Shown in pieces: positions 42,500 through 52,058 of a DNA stretch of 64,000 nt. The notes under the pieces were generated by a model. It searched no databases. It was not told the origin of the DNA and saw only the letters and a program-made list of their open reading frames with translations. Origin of the DNA: Pseudomonas mosselii (GTDB lineage: Bacteria > Pseudomonadota > Gammaproteobacteria > Pseudomonadales > Pseudomonadaceae); the NCBI RefSeq assembly GCF_019823065.1, contig NZ_CP081966.1, positions 5,797,501 through 5,861,500 of the forward strand, written 5' to 3'. The position numbers and the translations under genes are program-made. Positions within the stretch are counted from its first letter, which is position 1; each line of letters begins with the position of its first letter.

Positions 42500-42771
42500 G
42501 TTTCGACCGTCAACAGGTGCCCGCCTGGCGCCCCGGCTACCGTTTCCAGTACGAGCCGGCGCAGAAGGGCCATGTGCTGCTGTACCCCGAGGGGATGATC
42601 AAGCTCAACGACAGCGCCGGGCTGATCGGCGGGCTCATTGATGGCCAGCGCAGTGTCGCTTTGATCATCGCCGAACTCGAGCGGCAGTTCCCCGGTGTGC
42701 CCGAAGTCGCCGACGACATCGAGCAATTCATGGAGGTGGCCCGTGCCGAACACTGGATCACCCTCGCCTGA
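42496..42771 (+). CDS. pqqD: PqqA-binding chaperone PqqD
   Basis: A 91-residue peptide chaperone with a RiPP recognition-element fold. It presents PqqA to PqqE. Typical features are [34 protein letters not shown] and a C-terminal helix. Its start overlaps pqqC (ATGA) and its end overlaps the GTG start of pqqE by 29 nt, giving tight translational coupling. Confidence 0.96.
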   Translation: MSFDRQQVPAWRPGYRFQYEPAQKGHVLLYPEGMIKLNDSAGLIGGLIDGQRSVALIIAELERQFPGVPEVADDIEQFMEVARAEHWITLA

Positions 42772-43891
42772 GGTGCCGGTAGGCCTGCCGCTGTGGTTGC
42801 TGGCCGAGCTCACCTACCGCTGTCCGCTGCAGTGCCCGTACTGCTCCAACCCGCTGGACTTCGCCGAGCAGGGCAAGGAGCTGAGCACCGAGCAGTGGTT
42901 CAAGGTGATGGCCGAAGCCCGCGAGATGGGCGCCGCGCAAATCGGCTTCTCCGGTGGCGAGCCGCTGGTGCGCCAGGACCTCACCGAGCTGATCGGCGAA
43001 GCCCGTCGCCTGGGCTACTACACCAACCTGATCACCTCCGGCATCGGCCTGACCGAGCAGAAGATCGCCGCGTTCAAGCAGGCCGGGCTGGACCATATCC
43101 AGATCAGCTTCCAGGCCAGCGACGAGCAGGTGAACAACCTGCTGGCCGGCTCCAAGAAAGCCTTCGCGCAAAAGCTGGAGATGGCCCGGGCAGTGAAGGC
43201 CCATGGCTATCCGATGGTGCTCAACTTCGTCACCCACCGGCACAATATCGACAAGATCGACCGCATCATTGAGCTGTGCCTGGCCCTGGAGGCCGACTTC
43301 GTCGAACTGGCTACCTGCCAGTTCTACGGCTGGGCGCACCTCAACCGCCTGGGCCTGCTGCCGACCCGCGCCCAGCTGGAGCGGGCCGAGCGCATCACCA
43401 ACGAGTACCGGGACAAGCTCAAGGCCGAAGGCAAGCCGTGCAAGCTGATCTTCGTCACCCCGGACTACTACGAAGAGCGCCCCAAGGCCTGCATGAACGG
43501 CTGGGGCAGCCTGTTCCTGACCATCACGCCGGATGGCACCGCGCTGCCGTGCCATGGCGCACGCCAGCTACCGGTGCAGTTCCCCAATGTGCGCGACCAC
43601 GACCTGCGGCATATCTGGTACGACTCGTTCGGTTTCAACCGTTTCCGCGGCTATGACTGGATGCCCGAACCGTGCCGCTCGTGTGACGAGAAGGAGAAGG
43701 ACTTCGGTGGCTGCCGTTGCCAGGCCTTCATGCTCACCGGCGATGCCAGCAAGGCGGACCCGGTGTGCGGCAAGTCGCCGGACCATGGCATCATCCTCAA
43801 GGCCCGCGAGGAGGCCGAACACGCAACGCTGGAGATCGAACAGATGACCTTCCGCAACGAGCGCAATTCCCATGTCATCGCCCGTGGCTGA
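42743..43891 (+). CDS. pqqE: radical SAM PqqA Glu-Tyr crosslinking enzyme PqqE
   Basis: A 382-residue radical SAM/SPASM enzyme forming the C-C bond between Glu and Tyr of PqqA. The CxxxCxxC cluster motif is Cys27, Cys31 and Cys34 (RCPLQCPYC), with [10 protein letters not shown] as SAM-binding region. Auxiliary-cluster cysteines occur in the C-terminal part ([41 protein letters not shown]). I chose the GTG at 42743 because GGAGG lies 6 nt upstream. A longer frame to 42695 would be entirely inside pqqD. Confidence 0.95.
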   Translation: MPNTGSPSPEVPVGLPLWLLAELTYRCPLQCPYCSNPLDFAEQGKELSTEQWFKVMAEAREMGAAQIGFSGGEPLVRQDLTELIGEARRLGYYTNLITSGIGLTEQKIAAFKQAGLDHIQISFQASDEQVNNLLAGSKKAFAQKLEMARAVKAHGYPMVLNFVTHRHNIDKIDRIIELCLALEADFVELATCQFYGWAHLNRLGLLPTRAQLERAERITNEYRDKLKAEGKPCKLIFVTPDYYEERPKACMNGWGSLFLTITPDGTALPCHGARQLPVQFPNVRDHDLRHIWYDSFGFNRFRGYDWMPEPCRSCDEKEKDFGGCRCQAFMLTGDASKADPVCGKSPDHGIILKAREEAEHATLEIEQMTFRNERNSHVIARG

Positions 43892-45683
43892 GTTCAGCGC
43901 CGCCCAGGCGGTGGCCGCTGGCACCGATTTCGCCGAGCTCAAGGTCGGCGCGCAAGGGGTGTTCTGGAACGAGTTCCGCCCCGCCGATGGCGCCTGCCGG
44001 GTCTGGCACTGGCGCGATCAGCAGGCCCGCTGCCTGACCCCGGACGGGTTCAGTGTGCGCAGCCGGGTCTATGAGTACGGTGGCGGCAGCTTCTGCCTGG
44101 GCGACGACGGGCTGGTGTTCGTCAACGAAAAGGACCAGCAGGTCTACCTGCAGGCCCTGGATGGCAGCCCACCGCGCCCGCTCACCCACGCCGACGACTG
44201 CCGCTATGGCGACGTGCAGTGGCAGGCCGGTCAGGTGCTGGCCGTCGAAGAGCAGCATGGCGAACAGGTTGTGCATCGCCTGGTGGGTCTCTCGACGCAG
44301 CATCGGCAAATCCTGGCCGAAGGGGCCGACTTCTACGCCTCACCCACGCTGAGCCCCGACGGCTGCCGACTGGCCTGGATCGAATGGAACCGACCTGCCC
44401 AACCTTGGACCGTCACCCGCCTGATGTGCCGGGAACGCGAACCTTCTGGCGCCTGGGGCCCGGCATGCTGCATCGCCGGGCAGGACGAATCGCTGCAACA
44501 GCCGCGCTTCGATGGGCAAGGCCGCCTGTACTGCCTGTCCGACCGCGACGGTTTCTGGCAGCCCTGGGGCGAACTCGACGGACACTGGCAACGCCTGCCC
44601 GCCGCGCCCGCCGATCATGCCGCCGCCCCCTGGCAACTGGGCGCCAGCACCTGGCTGGCCCTTGGCCCGTCCAGCTACCTGGCCAGCTGGTTCGAGGACG
44701 GTTTCGGCCAACTGGGGCTGCGCCGCGCCGATGGCGAGGTGGAGCGTTATGCCAGTGCGTACACGCGTTTCCGTGGCCTGGCGCTGGATGACGGACAGCT
44801 CTATGCCGTAGCCGCTTCGCCGATCAGCCCACCGGCGGTAATCGCCATCGACCGGCGCAGCCATGAAGTCCAAGTGCTGGCAGGTGGCGCCGAGGTGCTG
44901 CCCGCCGAGGACATCAGTCTTCCACAACCGATTCGTTACGCCAGTGGCGAAGGCACCGCCCACGGATTCTTCTACCCCGCCATGCAAGGCACGGGCGGGC
45001 CATCGCCGCTGGTAGTGTTCATTCACGGCGGTCCGACTTCGGCCTGCTACCCGGTGCTCGACCCGCGCATCCAGTACTGGACCCAGCGCGGCTTTGCCGT
45101 CGCCGACCTCAACTACCGGGGCAGCAGCGGCTATGGTCGCACCTACCGCCAGGCACTGCACCTGAACTGGGGAGCGAGTGATGTGGAAGATGCCTGCGCG
45201 GCAGTCGCCCACCTTGCCGGCCAGGGCCTGATCGACCCTGACCAAGCCTTCATTCGTGGCGGTAGCGCCGGCGGTTACACCACCCTGTGCGCCTTGGCCT
45301 TCCGGGACGTCTTCCGCGGCGGCGCCAGCCTGTACGGCGTCAGCGACCCCGAAGCGCTGGGGCGGGCCACCCACAAATTCGAAGGCGACTACCTGGACTG
45401 GCTGATCGGCGACCCCCGGCGCGATGCCGAGCGTTATCGCCAGCGCACGCCGCTGCTGCACGCCGGGCGGATCAAGGTACCGGTGATCTTCTTCCAGGGT
45501 GAGCTGGACGCGGTAGTGGTGCCGGAGCAGACCCGCAGCATGCTTGAGGCGCTCAAGGCCAATGGTATCGAGGCAGAGGGGCATTTTTACGCGGGCGAGC
45601 GGCATGGCTTGCGCCAGGCGGCGAACCTGGCGCATGCGCTCGAGGAAGAGTGGAGGTTCTACTGCCGGTTGCTTGGCCGGTAG
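43872..45683 (+). CDS. S9 prolyl-oligopeptidase family peptidase in the pqq operon
   Basis: A 603-residue serine peptidase with an N-terminal beta-propeller and a C-terminal alpha/beta-hydrolase domain. The catalytic triad is Ser465 in GGSAGGYTT, Asp546 in GELDAVV and His578 in ERHGLR. It overlaps pqqE by 20 nt and so belongs to the pqq operon. It probably helps trim PqqA or its fragments, as the M16 protease PqqF does upstream. This role is inferred from context. No signal peptide is seen. Confidence 0.9.
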   Translation: MSSPVAEFSAAQAVAAGTDFAELKVGAQGVFWNEFRPADGACRVWHWRDQQARCLTPDGFSVRSRVYEYGGGSFCLGDDGLVFVNEKDQQVYLQALDGSPPRPLTHADDCRYGDVQWQAGQVLAVEEQHGEQVVHRLVGLSTQHRQILAEGADFYASPTLSPDGCRLAWIEWNRPAQPWTVTRLMCREREPSGAWGPACCIAGQDESLQQPRFDGQGRLYCLSDRDGFWQPWGELDGHWQRLPAAPADHAAAPWQLGASTWLALGPSSYLASWFEDGFGQLGLRRADGEVERYASAYTRFRGLALDDGQLYAVAASPISPPAVIAIDRRSHEVQVLAGGAEVLPAEDISLPQPIRYASGEGTAHGFFYPAMQGTGGPSPLVVFIHGGPTSACYPVLDPRIQYWTQRGFAVADLNYRGSSGYGRTYRQALHLNWGASDVEDACAAVAHLAGQGLIDPDQAFIRGGSAGGYTTLCALAFRDVFRGGASLYGVSDPEALGRATHKFEGDYLDWLIGDPRRDAERYRQRTPLLHAGRIKVPVIFFQGELDAVVVPEQTRSMLEALKANGIEAEGHFYAGERHGLRQAANLAHALEEEWRFYCRLLGR

Positions 45684-45749
45684 GGCAAACGTCGTTCCAG
45701 GCTTCAACCGGAACGGCGTGGGAGCGGGCTTGCAGAGCGGTCTTTGATC

Positions 45750-45908
45750 TCAGCGCTTGGCGATGATGTACACCGCATGCACGATCCCGGGGATATAGCC
45801 CAGCAAGGTCAGCAGGATATTCAGCCAGAACGCCCCGCCGAACCCCACCTGGAGGAACACGCCCAGCGGCGGCAGGATGATGGCGATGATGATGCGGATG
45901 AAGTCCAT
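45750..45908 (-). CDS. Pmp3/YqaE family membrane peptide
   Basis: A 52-residue proteolipid of the Pmp3/UPF0057 family with two transmembrane helices (about 3-22 and 27-49) and the family motif PPLGVFLQVG...FWLNILLTLLGYIPGIVHAVYI. Such peptides modulate membrane potential or respond to salt and cold stress. The ATG at 45908, with AAGGAG 9-10 nt upstream, was chosen over a 10-residue longer frame. It is convergent with the S9 peptidase gene, with a half REP (45719-45736) between them. Confidence 0.9.
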   Translation of the reverse strand: MDFIRIIIAIILPPLGVFLQVGFGGAFWLNILLTLLGYIPGIVHAVYIIAKR

Positions 45909-46065
45909 GTGCTGCGCTCCTTGAGGGTGTATCAACACAGACTAGCCGTGCCTCGCAGAGGTTCCACCAAGCAAAAAAAACGCCCCGGGCCATGTATTTC
46001 AGGCCAGGGGCGATGCGCAGGAACGCCAGACGGTTCGTTGAAATTCTGTATGCCGGAGCAATCGG

Positions 46066-47343
46066 TCAGGCCGGCACTTCGCGGCGGTTGTGCTGCTGGG
46101 CATGCAGGCGGGCGAACGCCCGGGCCAGGCGCAGGAGCATCTCGTCGATATTGCCCTTGCTCACGGTCAGCGCCGGCGAGAACCGCACCACGTCGGCCTG
46201 CGGCGCATTGAGCAGCAAGCCCTCCTGCAGCGCGGCCTCGACCAGCTGCGCCGCGCTGTCTTCACGCAGTTGCAGACCCCACAGCAGCCCCTGGCCACGC
46301 ACTTCGCCCTGGCCGTAGCGACCCGCCAGGCGGCTCAGGCCATCGCGCAGGTGCCGGCCACTGTCCAACACCTGCTCGAAGAAGCCCGCCTCCAGCACGG
46401 TCTGCAACACGGCCAGCCCTGCAGCGCTCATCAGCGCGTTGCCATGGTGGCTGCCCTCCAGCTCGCCCGGTTCGGCGCAGCAGGCACGGCCACGAGCCAG
46501 TAGCGCCGCCAGCGGCACGCCACCGCCCAGGCCCTTGCCGAGAGTGATGATGTCGGCCCGCACTCCGTAGGATTCTTCTGCCAATAGGGTGCCGCAGCGT
46601 CCTACACCGGTCTGCACTTCATCGAGAATCAGCAGAATGCCAAGCTCACGGCATAGGCGCTCGACACCCTGGAGGTAATCACGGGTGGCCGGGATCACGC
46701 CGGCTTCGCCCTGGATCGGCTCGAGCATGATCGCCACGGTGCGCGAGTCGACCGCCGCGTGCAGCGCCGCCAAGTCGTTGAACGGCACTTTGCTGAAGCC
46801 CGGCAAGCCGGGCTCGCAGCGGTTGCACGGCAGCGGATCGGAAGCCGACAACGCCCCAAGGGTGCGCCCATGGCAACCCTGGCTGGCGGTGATGATGTGA
46901 TAGGCGCCGTTGCGGTGTAGCTGGCCCCACTTGCGCGCCAGCTTGATCGCGCCCTCGCAGGCTTCGGCACCGCTGTTGAGCAGGTAGGCCTGGTCACTGC
47001 CAGTGCGCTGGCATAGTAGCTCGACCAGGCTCAGCAGACCGCGGCTGTGATAGCCCGCACCGGGGTTGATCAGCGCCTGGGCCTGGTTGCCCAGCGCCTT
47101 GACCAGCACGCTCGGGCTGTGCCCCAGGCTGTTGACCGCGCAACCCTGGGTGAAGTCCAGGTAGGCGTGCCCCTCGCTGTCCCACAACCAGGAACCCTGG
47201 CCACGCACGAACACCTGCGGCGCACGCTCGGTGCTGGGCATCAGCCGCTCGCGGGAGAGCTGCGCGCCGGCCGGCTCGATCACCGGAGCACGCTTGGGCT
47301 CGGCGACGGCGGGCGCCGAGCGGCGCAGGTTGAACAGGTTCAT
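46066..47343 (-). CDS. class III PLP-dependent aminotransferase (ArgD/AstC-like)
   Basis: A 425-residue omega-transaminase-type enzyme. Conserved are LLNSGAEACEGAIKLARKWG for PLP phosphate binding, LILDEVQTGVGRCG with the PLP-pyridine Asp, and the PLP Lys in ITLGKGLGGGVPLAALL. It resembles acetylornithine/succinylornithine aminotransferases, but it is not in an arginine operon. The divergent LysR gene suggests a catabolic inducer-controlled enzyme, perhaps for lysine-derived omega-amino acids given davBA nearby, which is speculative. The ATG at 47343 was preferred to a TTG 15 nt upstream. Confidence 0.88.
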   Translation of the reverse strand: MNLFNLRRSAPAVAEPKRAPVIEPAGAQLSRERLMPSTERAPQVFVRGQGSWLWDSEGHAYLDFTQGCAVNSLGHSPSVLVKALGNQAQALINPGAGYHSRGLLSLVELLCQRTGSDQAYLLNSGAEACEGAIKLARKWGQLHRNGAYHIITASQGCHGRTLGALSASDPLPCNRCEPGLPGFSKVPFNDLAALHAAVDSRTVAIMLEPIQGEAGVIPATRDYLQGVERLCRELGILLILDEVQTGVGRCGTLLAEESYGVRADIITLGKGLGGGVPLAALLARGRACCAEPGELEGSHHGNALMSAAGLAVLQTVLEAGFFEQVLDSGRHLRDGLSRLAGRYGQGEVRGQGLLWGLQLREDSAAQLVEAALQEGLLLNAPQADVVRFSPALTVSKGNIDEMLLRLARAFARLHAQQHNRREVPA

Positions 47344-47538
47344 CGGGGCTCCGGCCAATCACGGGTGGGCGGTCAAGGTTCCGGTCTGGCGCCGGAATCG
47401 GATATTTTGCCTTGCCTATCAAAAGTGTTTTTCATTCGGGGTAACAATCGCCTTGAAGACCGCTGTAACCCGTTGGAATACGGCGATAGACTAGGCTTAC
47501 GGCCAATTTGCGGCCATTTCGTTTTTCCAGCTTTTTCG

Positions 47539-47553
47539 ATAAGTATCACTTAT
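47539..47553. promoter_or_regulatory. palindrome over the LysR start codon
   Basis: ATAAGT-ATC-ACTTAT is an exact inverted repeat ending within the ATG at 47552. It contains a T-N11-A pattern typical of LysR operators, in the 208-nt divergent region to the aminotransferase. No GGAGG-type Shine-Dalgarno precedes the ATG. Candidate autoregulatory site. Confidence 0.5.
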
Positions 47554-48475
47554 GGATTTCCGACAACTGCGTTACTTCGTCGCGGTCTACGAAGAGGGCC
47601 ATGTGGGCCGCGCCGCCGAACGTCTGTCACTGTCGCAGCCAGCACTGTCGCAGCAGATCCGCCAGCTGGAACATAGCCTCGACCTGAGCCTGTTCGAACG
47701 CAGCAACAAGCGCCTGCTGCCCACGCTGGCCGCCCACACCCTGTACAACCACGCCGTGCCCCTGCTCGACGGTCTGCAACGGGCCCACGAAGCCATGGGC
47801 AACTTCAAGGGCCAGTCGCTGCGCACCCTGGCCATCGGCGTGCTGCAGACCGTGCGGCCAAGCCTGGTGCCTCAGTTGCTGGAAAGGGTGCGCAAGGCCC
47901 AGCCGCATCTGGTGGTGCAGATCTATGAACTGTCAGGGTCGGAGATCGAGCGGCGCCTGCTCAATGGCAGCCTGGACATCGGCATCAGCTACCTGCCGCC
48001 GCGCCAGCCGGGGCTGCATGGTTTGCTGCTGTACGAGGATGAGCTTCAGCTGGTGATCCCCAGGACCCACCCGCTGAAAGACTTCAAGAAGGTCTCTATC
48101 CGCCAGGCGGCGGAGCTGCCGATGCTGATGCTCGGCGAGGAGTTCCAGATCCGCCAGATCTGGAAGGCGCAGCTGGCCAGTCAGGGTCGCAGGCCCCAGG
48201 TGCAGGCCGAGATGAACAACATGGCGGGGATCCTCGACAGCCTGGCGCACACGGCGCTGGCGACCATCCTGCCGGGCCGAGCCAAGGATGCCGCGCAGGA
48301 CGACCAGGAACTGCTGTGGAAGCCCCTGAGCGAGCCGCGGGTGCCGCTCAAGGTCGGCCTGGTGTTCCGCGATGCCCAGCGCCAGCAGGCTTCGGTGGAG
48401 CTGCTGCGGACCTTGCTGGAAGAGGAAGCCGACCAACGTCAGCTGGGTGCCTCGCCACTGGATGTGCTCGGCTGA
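47552..48475 (+). CDS. LysR-family transcriptional regulator
   Basis: A 307-residue LysR regulator with an N-terminal winged HTH (MDFRQLRYFVAVYEEGHVGRAAERLSLSQPALSQQIRQLE, residues 1-40 in two segments) and the C-terminal periplasmic-binding-like effector domain. It is transcribed divergently from the class III aminotransferase, the usual arrangement for a LysR activator and its target. The effector binding pocket cannot be assigned. It resembles the CynR/CysB-type branch only loosely. Confidence 0.92.
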   Translation: MDFRQLRYFVAVYEEGHVGRAAERLSLSQPALSQQIRQLEHSLDLSLFERSNKRLLPTLAAHTLYNHAVPLLDGLQRAHEAMGNFKGQSLRTLAIGVLQTVRPSLVPQLLERVRKAQPHLVVQIYELSGSEIERRLLNGSLDIGISYLPPRQPGLHGLLLYEDELQLVIPRTHPLKDFKKVSIRQAAELPMLMLGEEFQIRQIWKAQLASQGRRPQVQAEMNNMAGILDSLAHTALATILPGRAKDAAQDDQELLWKPLSEPRVPLKVGLVFRDAQRQQASVELLRTLLEEEADQRQLGASPLDVLG

Positions 48476-48492
48476 AAAATACGCGCACAAAG

Positions 48493-48518
48493 AAAACCCC
48501 GCCTAAGCGGGGTTTTCC
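48493..48518 (+). terminator. rho-independent terminator of the LysR gene
   Basis: AAAACCCCGC and GCGGGGTTTT form a perfect 10-bp stem with loop CTAA, 18 nt after the stop codon. Symmetric A and T tracts allow bidirectional function. Confidence 0.9.
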
Positions 48519-48599
48519 AGACTGTTTCCCTTCGACATCCCTATCAACCCGCCGTCCTGGCAGGAAATCCTTCGTGTCCCTGTTCTATCTTTTCGCGCT

Positions 48600-48726
48600 T
48601 CCTGCGCTACTTCCGTGTAAGGCGTCCTGCTCTGTCCATTGCGCGTCCTGCGCTACGTCCATGTAAGAAAGAGTAACCGTGGATCCAATCTTAGGAAAGA
48701 GGCGAAACGTCACTACGTCGTGTAAG
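48600..48726. repeat. short direct repeats between convergent genes
   Basis: TCCTGCGCTAC-T-TCC-G-TGTAAG (48600-48621) recurs at 48646-48667 with two substitutions, and a partial third copy (CACTACGTCGTGTAAG) is at 48711-48726. The region 48519-48860 has no convincing gene. It lies downstream of both flanking genes, so it is 3'-UTR or an untranslated transcript rather than a promoter zone. Confidence 0.6.
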
Positions 48727-48778
48727 CCAAAGCTTACAAAAGCAGTCCTTGCACAAACACACCACCCTGACAAAGCAA

Positions 48779-48825
48779 AAGGCCGCCCCTGCAGAAGGAT
48801 TGCATCCCCCTGCAAGAGCAGCCTT
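48779..48825 (-). terminator. probable terminator of the first acyl-CoA dehydrogenase gene
   Basis: Read on the minus strand, AAGGC...TTGCAG faces CTGCAG...GCCTT and is followed by TTGCTTTG. It starts about 36 nt beyond the stop at 48861. The stem is imperfect. Confidence 0.5.
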
Positions 48826-48860
48826 GAGCCGCAACGGACTGCTATGCAGCCCAGCAATGG

Positions 48861-50639
48861 TTAGAACTGCGCGGCGTCCAGCAGATAGAGCGACTCGCTC
48901 CCCGCCTTCACCGATGCCACCAGCGAGTGAACCCGTGGCAGCAGGCGTGCGAAGTAGAACCGCGCCGTGCCCAACTTGGCACCGTAGAAGTCGGCATCCC
49001 CGTCACCGGCCTTGGCCGCCCGCGCCATCAATGCCCACATGTAGGCGTAGGCGACGTAGCCGAACGCGTGCAGGTACTCGACCGAGGCCGCGCCGATTTC
49101 GTTGGGGTTGCCCTTGGCCTGGTCCAGCACCCAGGCAGTCAGCTCATCGAGCTGATCAAGGGATGCCGCCAGCGGCTTGGTGAATTCACCCAGCTCGCCG
49201 CCGGCGGTGGCGATGAACTGGCGGATCTCGTCGGCGAACAGCGTGTAGTAGGCGCCGCCGCTGGCCACCACCTTGCGGCCGACCAGGTCCAGCGCCTGGA
49301 TACCGTTGGTGCCTTCGTAGATCTGGGTGATGCGCACATCGCGCACCAGTTGCTCCTGGCCCCATTCGCGGATGTAGCCATGGCCGCCGAAGACCTGCTG
49401 GCCATGCACGGTGCACTCCAGGCCCAGGTCGGTGAGGAAGGCCTTGGCCACCGGGGTCAGCAGCGCCACCAGCTCCTCGCTGCGCTTGCGGACCGCGGCG
49501 TCTTCACTGTACTTGGCGCTGTCGAGCTGCATCGCCACATAGGTGGAGAACGCGCGACCGCCTTCGGTCAGCGCCTTCATGGTCAGCAGCATGCGGCGCA
49601 CGTCCGGGTGGACGATGATCGGGTCGGCCACCTTGTCCTTGGCCTGTGGCCCGGTCGGAGCACGGCTCTGCAGACGGTCGCGGGCGTACTCCACGGCGTT
49701 CTGGTAGGAGCGCTCGGCCGAAGCCAGGCCCTGGATACCGACCCCCAGGCGCTCGTAGTTCATCATGGTGAACATGGCCGCCAGGCCCTTGTTCGGCTCA
49801 CCGACGATGTAGCCGACCGCCTCGTCGAAGTTCATCACGCAGGTGGCCGAGCCCTGGATGCCCATCTTGTGCTCGATCGAGCCGCAAGTGGCCGGGTTGC
49901 GCGCGCCGAGGCTGCCATCCTCATTGAGCAGGAACTTGGGCACCAGGAACAGCGAGATGCCCTTCGGACCTGCCGGGGCGTCCGGCAGCTTGGCCAGCAC
50001 CAGGTGGATGATGTTCTCGGTGAGGTCGTGCTCGCCGCCGGTGATGAAGATCTTCGTGCCGCTGATCTTGTAGCTGCCGTCGGCCTGAGGCTCGGCCTTG
50101 GTGCGGATGATGCCCAGGTCGGTACCGGCGTGGGGCTCGGTGAGGCACATGGAACCGGCCCAGACGCCGGCGTACATGTTCGGCAGGTACTTTTCCTTGA
50201 GCGCTTCACTGGCGTGGGCGTTGATCGACAGGCAGGCGCCGGCGGTCAGCATCGGGTAAAGGCCGAAGGCCAGGCTCGAGGCGTTGACCATCTCCTCGAC
50301 CTGCGCCGAGACGACCTTGGGCATGCCCATGCCACCGAAGAGCGGATCTCCGCCAACGCCGACCCAACCCCCTTCGGCATAAGTCTGGTAGGCCTCGATG
50401 AAGCCCGCCGGGGTACGCACCGAACCGTTGTCCCAGTGGCAACCCTCTTCGTCGGCGGCGCGGCTCAGCGGCGCGATTGTCTTGCCGGTGACCTTGCCGG
50501 CCTCCTCCAGCACGGCCATGGCCGTGTCCGCATCGACCGCCTCGGCCAGGCCGGGCAGTTGCGACCAGAGCGTGGCCACGTCGAAGACTTCATTGAGGAC
50601 GAAGCGCATATCGCGCAGGGGCGCTTTATATTCAGCCAT
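48861..50639 (-). CDS. acyl-CoA dehydrogenase (large, about 600-residue subfamily)
   Basis: A 592-residue FAD-dependent acyl-CoA dehydrogenase introducing the trans-2 double bond of acyl-CoA esters in beta-oxidation. It has the N-terminal extension PLRDMRFVLNEVF, the FAD-binding MCLTEPHAGTDLGIIRTKAE and KISGTKIFITGGEHD segments, the helical C-terminus with GGHGYIREWGQEQLVRD, and a final domain (YFARLLPRVHSLVASVKAG) specific to this subgroup. The catalytic base is expected in the YEGTNGIQALDLVGRK region. It is a paralogue of the gene at 52437. Substrate chain length or aryl preference cannot be read from sequence. Confidence 0.92.
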   Translation of the reverse strand: MAEYKAPLRDMRFVLNEVFDVATLWSQLPGLAEAVDADTAMAVLEEAGKVTGKTIAPLSRAADEEGCHWDNGSVRTPAGFIEAYQTYAEGGWVGVGGDPLFGGMGMPKVVSAQVEEMVNASSLAFGLYPMLTAGACLSINAHASEALKEKYLPNMYAGVWAGSMCLTEPHAGTDLGIIRTKAEPQADGSYKISGTKIFITGGEHDLTENIIHLVLAKLPDAPAGPKGISLFLVPKFLLNEDGSLGARNPATCGSIEHKMGIQGSATCVMNFDEAVGYIVGEPNKGLAAMFTMMNYERLGVGIQGLASAERSYQNAVEYARDRLQSRAPTGPQAKDKVADPIIVHPDVRRMLLTMKALTEGGRAFSTYVAMQLDSAKYSEDAAVRKRSEELVALLTPVAKAFLTDLGLECTVHGQQVFGGHGYIREWGQEQLVRDVRITQIYEGTNGIQALDLVGRKVVASGGAYYTLFADEIRQFIATAGGELGEFTKPLAASLDQLDELTAWVLDQAKGNPNEIGAASVEYLHAFGYVAYAYMWALMARAAKAGDGDADFYGAKLGTARFYFARLLPRVHSLVASVKAGSESLYLLDAAQF

Positions 50640-50774
50640 GACAACCTCTCGCTATCGGGGTCGGGGCGGCCCGTCGGGGCCGCGGCACTGGGATGACCGC
50701 AGTGTAACCGAACAACTTTTACGAGACATAGGGTCATCATGCGACCGAATAGTCTTACATAGTCACACAACAAC

Positions 50775-52058
50775 TCACGCCATGCGCACGGCGCCGCGCC
50801 TCGATTGCTGGCCGAAGGTCATGACGCAGTTACGCCCCGCGCCCTTGGCGCTGTACAACGCCTGGTCGGCAGACTTGAGCACTTCGTCGGGATTGCGGTG
50901 CTCGACCTGGCGTTCGGCGACGCCGATGCTGATGGTCACCGACACCGTGGTGTTGGCCCCTGCGCCACGGCGCTGGCGCCCGGTGGAATCATCCTGCGGC
51001 CGGCTGTTCTGGTCGCGCAGCTGGATGGCGTAGTTGGCGATCATCTCGCGCACCGCCTCCAGGTGCGGCAGGCACTCTTCGGCGGTCTTGCCGGCGAACA
51101 CCAGGGCGAACTCCTCGCCGCCGTAACGGTAGGCGCGCCCGCCGCCGGTCACCTTGGAAAGGCGGCTGGCGACCAGGCGCAATACCTGGTCACCGACGTC
51201 GTGGCCGTGGGTGTCGTTGAATTTCTTGAAGTGGTCGACGTCGGTCATGGCGATCACATAGTTGCGCCCCAGGCGCTGCATGCGCTCGTTGAGGGCCCGC
51301 CGCCCGGGCAGGCCGGTCAGCTCGTCGCGGAAGGCCATCTGGTAGGCCTCGTGGGACACCGCAGCGGCGATCATCAGCATCACCTGGCTGCACATGATGT
51401 TCAGGGTGAACGGCAGAATGAAGGTCTTGGGCAGCATCCAGAAGATGCCGATCAGGCCGATGATCTGCGCGGCATGCAACGGCCTTGGCTCGCGCAGGTA
51501 CTGCACCACCAGCAGGATGAACACCGCCAGGAACAAGGGGTAGGCCAGCTGGATCAGGCTCATCCACTGGCCATGCAGCGCGGGCCAGCGGATCTCGGCC
51601 AACCAGCCCAGCAGCGCCTCGGGAAAACTCTGCTCCAGCGCCACCGCCACGCTGCTCACGGCGAACAGCACGGCGAAGCGCGCCAGCAGGTCCTGGGCCA
51701 GGTGGGTGCGCTCCTGCCACGCCCCGTACAGGCCGAACAGCGCCGGCAGCAGCAGGCACACCAGGTGGAAGATCACCGCCGCGTCCTCGCGGACCCGGCC
51801 GTTGTCGCGGTAGAAATCGGTCTGGGTATCGAGCAGGAAATAGGCGATATACACCGTGACCATCAGGAACAGCTCGCGCTGGCGGCGGTACACGGCGCAG
51901 TAGGCGCCACCCAGCAACAGCACCAAGGTGGGTAGAACGTTGAACAGCGATGTGAAGAAGACGCTGAGGTCCCTTACATAGGCTGCCGCAAGCCCTGCCA
52001 GCAACAGAATCAGCGAAGGCAGGAAGTGGCTCGCGCGTACAGCGGATAGACGAAACAA
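50775..52058 (-). CDS. membrane-bound diguanylate cyclase (GGDEF)
   Basis: A 427-residue protein with about seven to eight N-terminal transmembrane helices (residues 10-245) resembling a MASE-like sensor and a C-terminal GGDEF domain. The active site reads YGGEEFALV (near 310) and DVDHFKKFNDTHGHDVGDQVL binds substrate and metal, so it should make c-di-GMP. An RxxD inhibitory site is not evident at the usual position. It starts at TTG after CGGAG. It is flanked by two acyl-CoA dehydrogenases on the same strand, with about 135 nt to the next gene. Confidence 0.9.
   Translation of the reverse strand: MFRLSAVRASHFLPSLILLLAGLAAAYVRDLSVFFTSLFNVLPTLVLLLGGAYCAVYRRQRELFLMVTVYIAYFLLDTQTDFYRDNGRVREDAAVIFHLVCLLLPALFGLYGAWQERTHLAQDLLARFAVLFAVSSVAVALEQSFPEALLGWLAEIRWPALHGQWMSLIQLAYPLFLAVFILLVVQYLREPRPLHAAQIIGLIGIFWMLPKTFILPFTLNIMCSQVMLMIAAAVSHEAYQMAFRDELTGLPGRRALNERMQRLGRNYVIAMTDVDHFKKFNDTHGHDVGDQVLRLVASRLSKVTGGGRAYRYGGEEFALVFAGKTAEECLPHLEAVREMIANYAIQLRDQNSRPQDDSTGRQRRGAGANTTVSVTISIGVAERQVEHRNPDEVLKSADQALYSAKGAGRNCVMTFGQQSRRGAVRMA

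Noticed and set aside
42695..42742. Upstream extension of pqqE
   Set aside because: It lies entirely within pqqD and adds residues not typical of the family. The GTG at 42743 has a GGAGG at correct spacing.
48585..48857. 90-codon minus-strand frame in the convergent intergenic region
   Set aside because: No Shine-Dalgarno or family resemblance. It is spanned by direct repeats and a hairpin, so I treat the region as non-coding.
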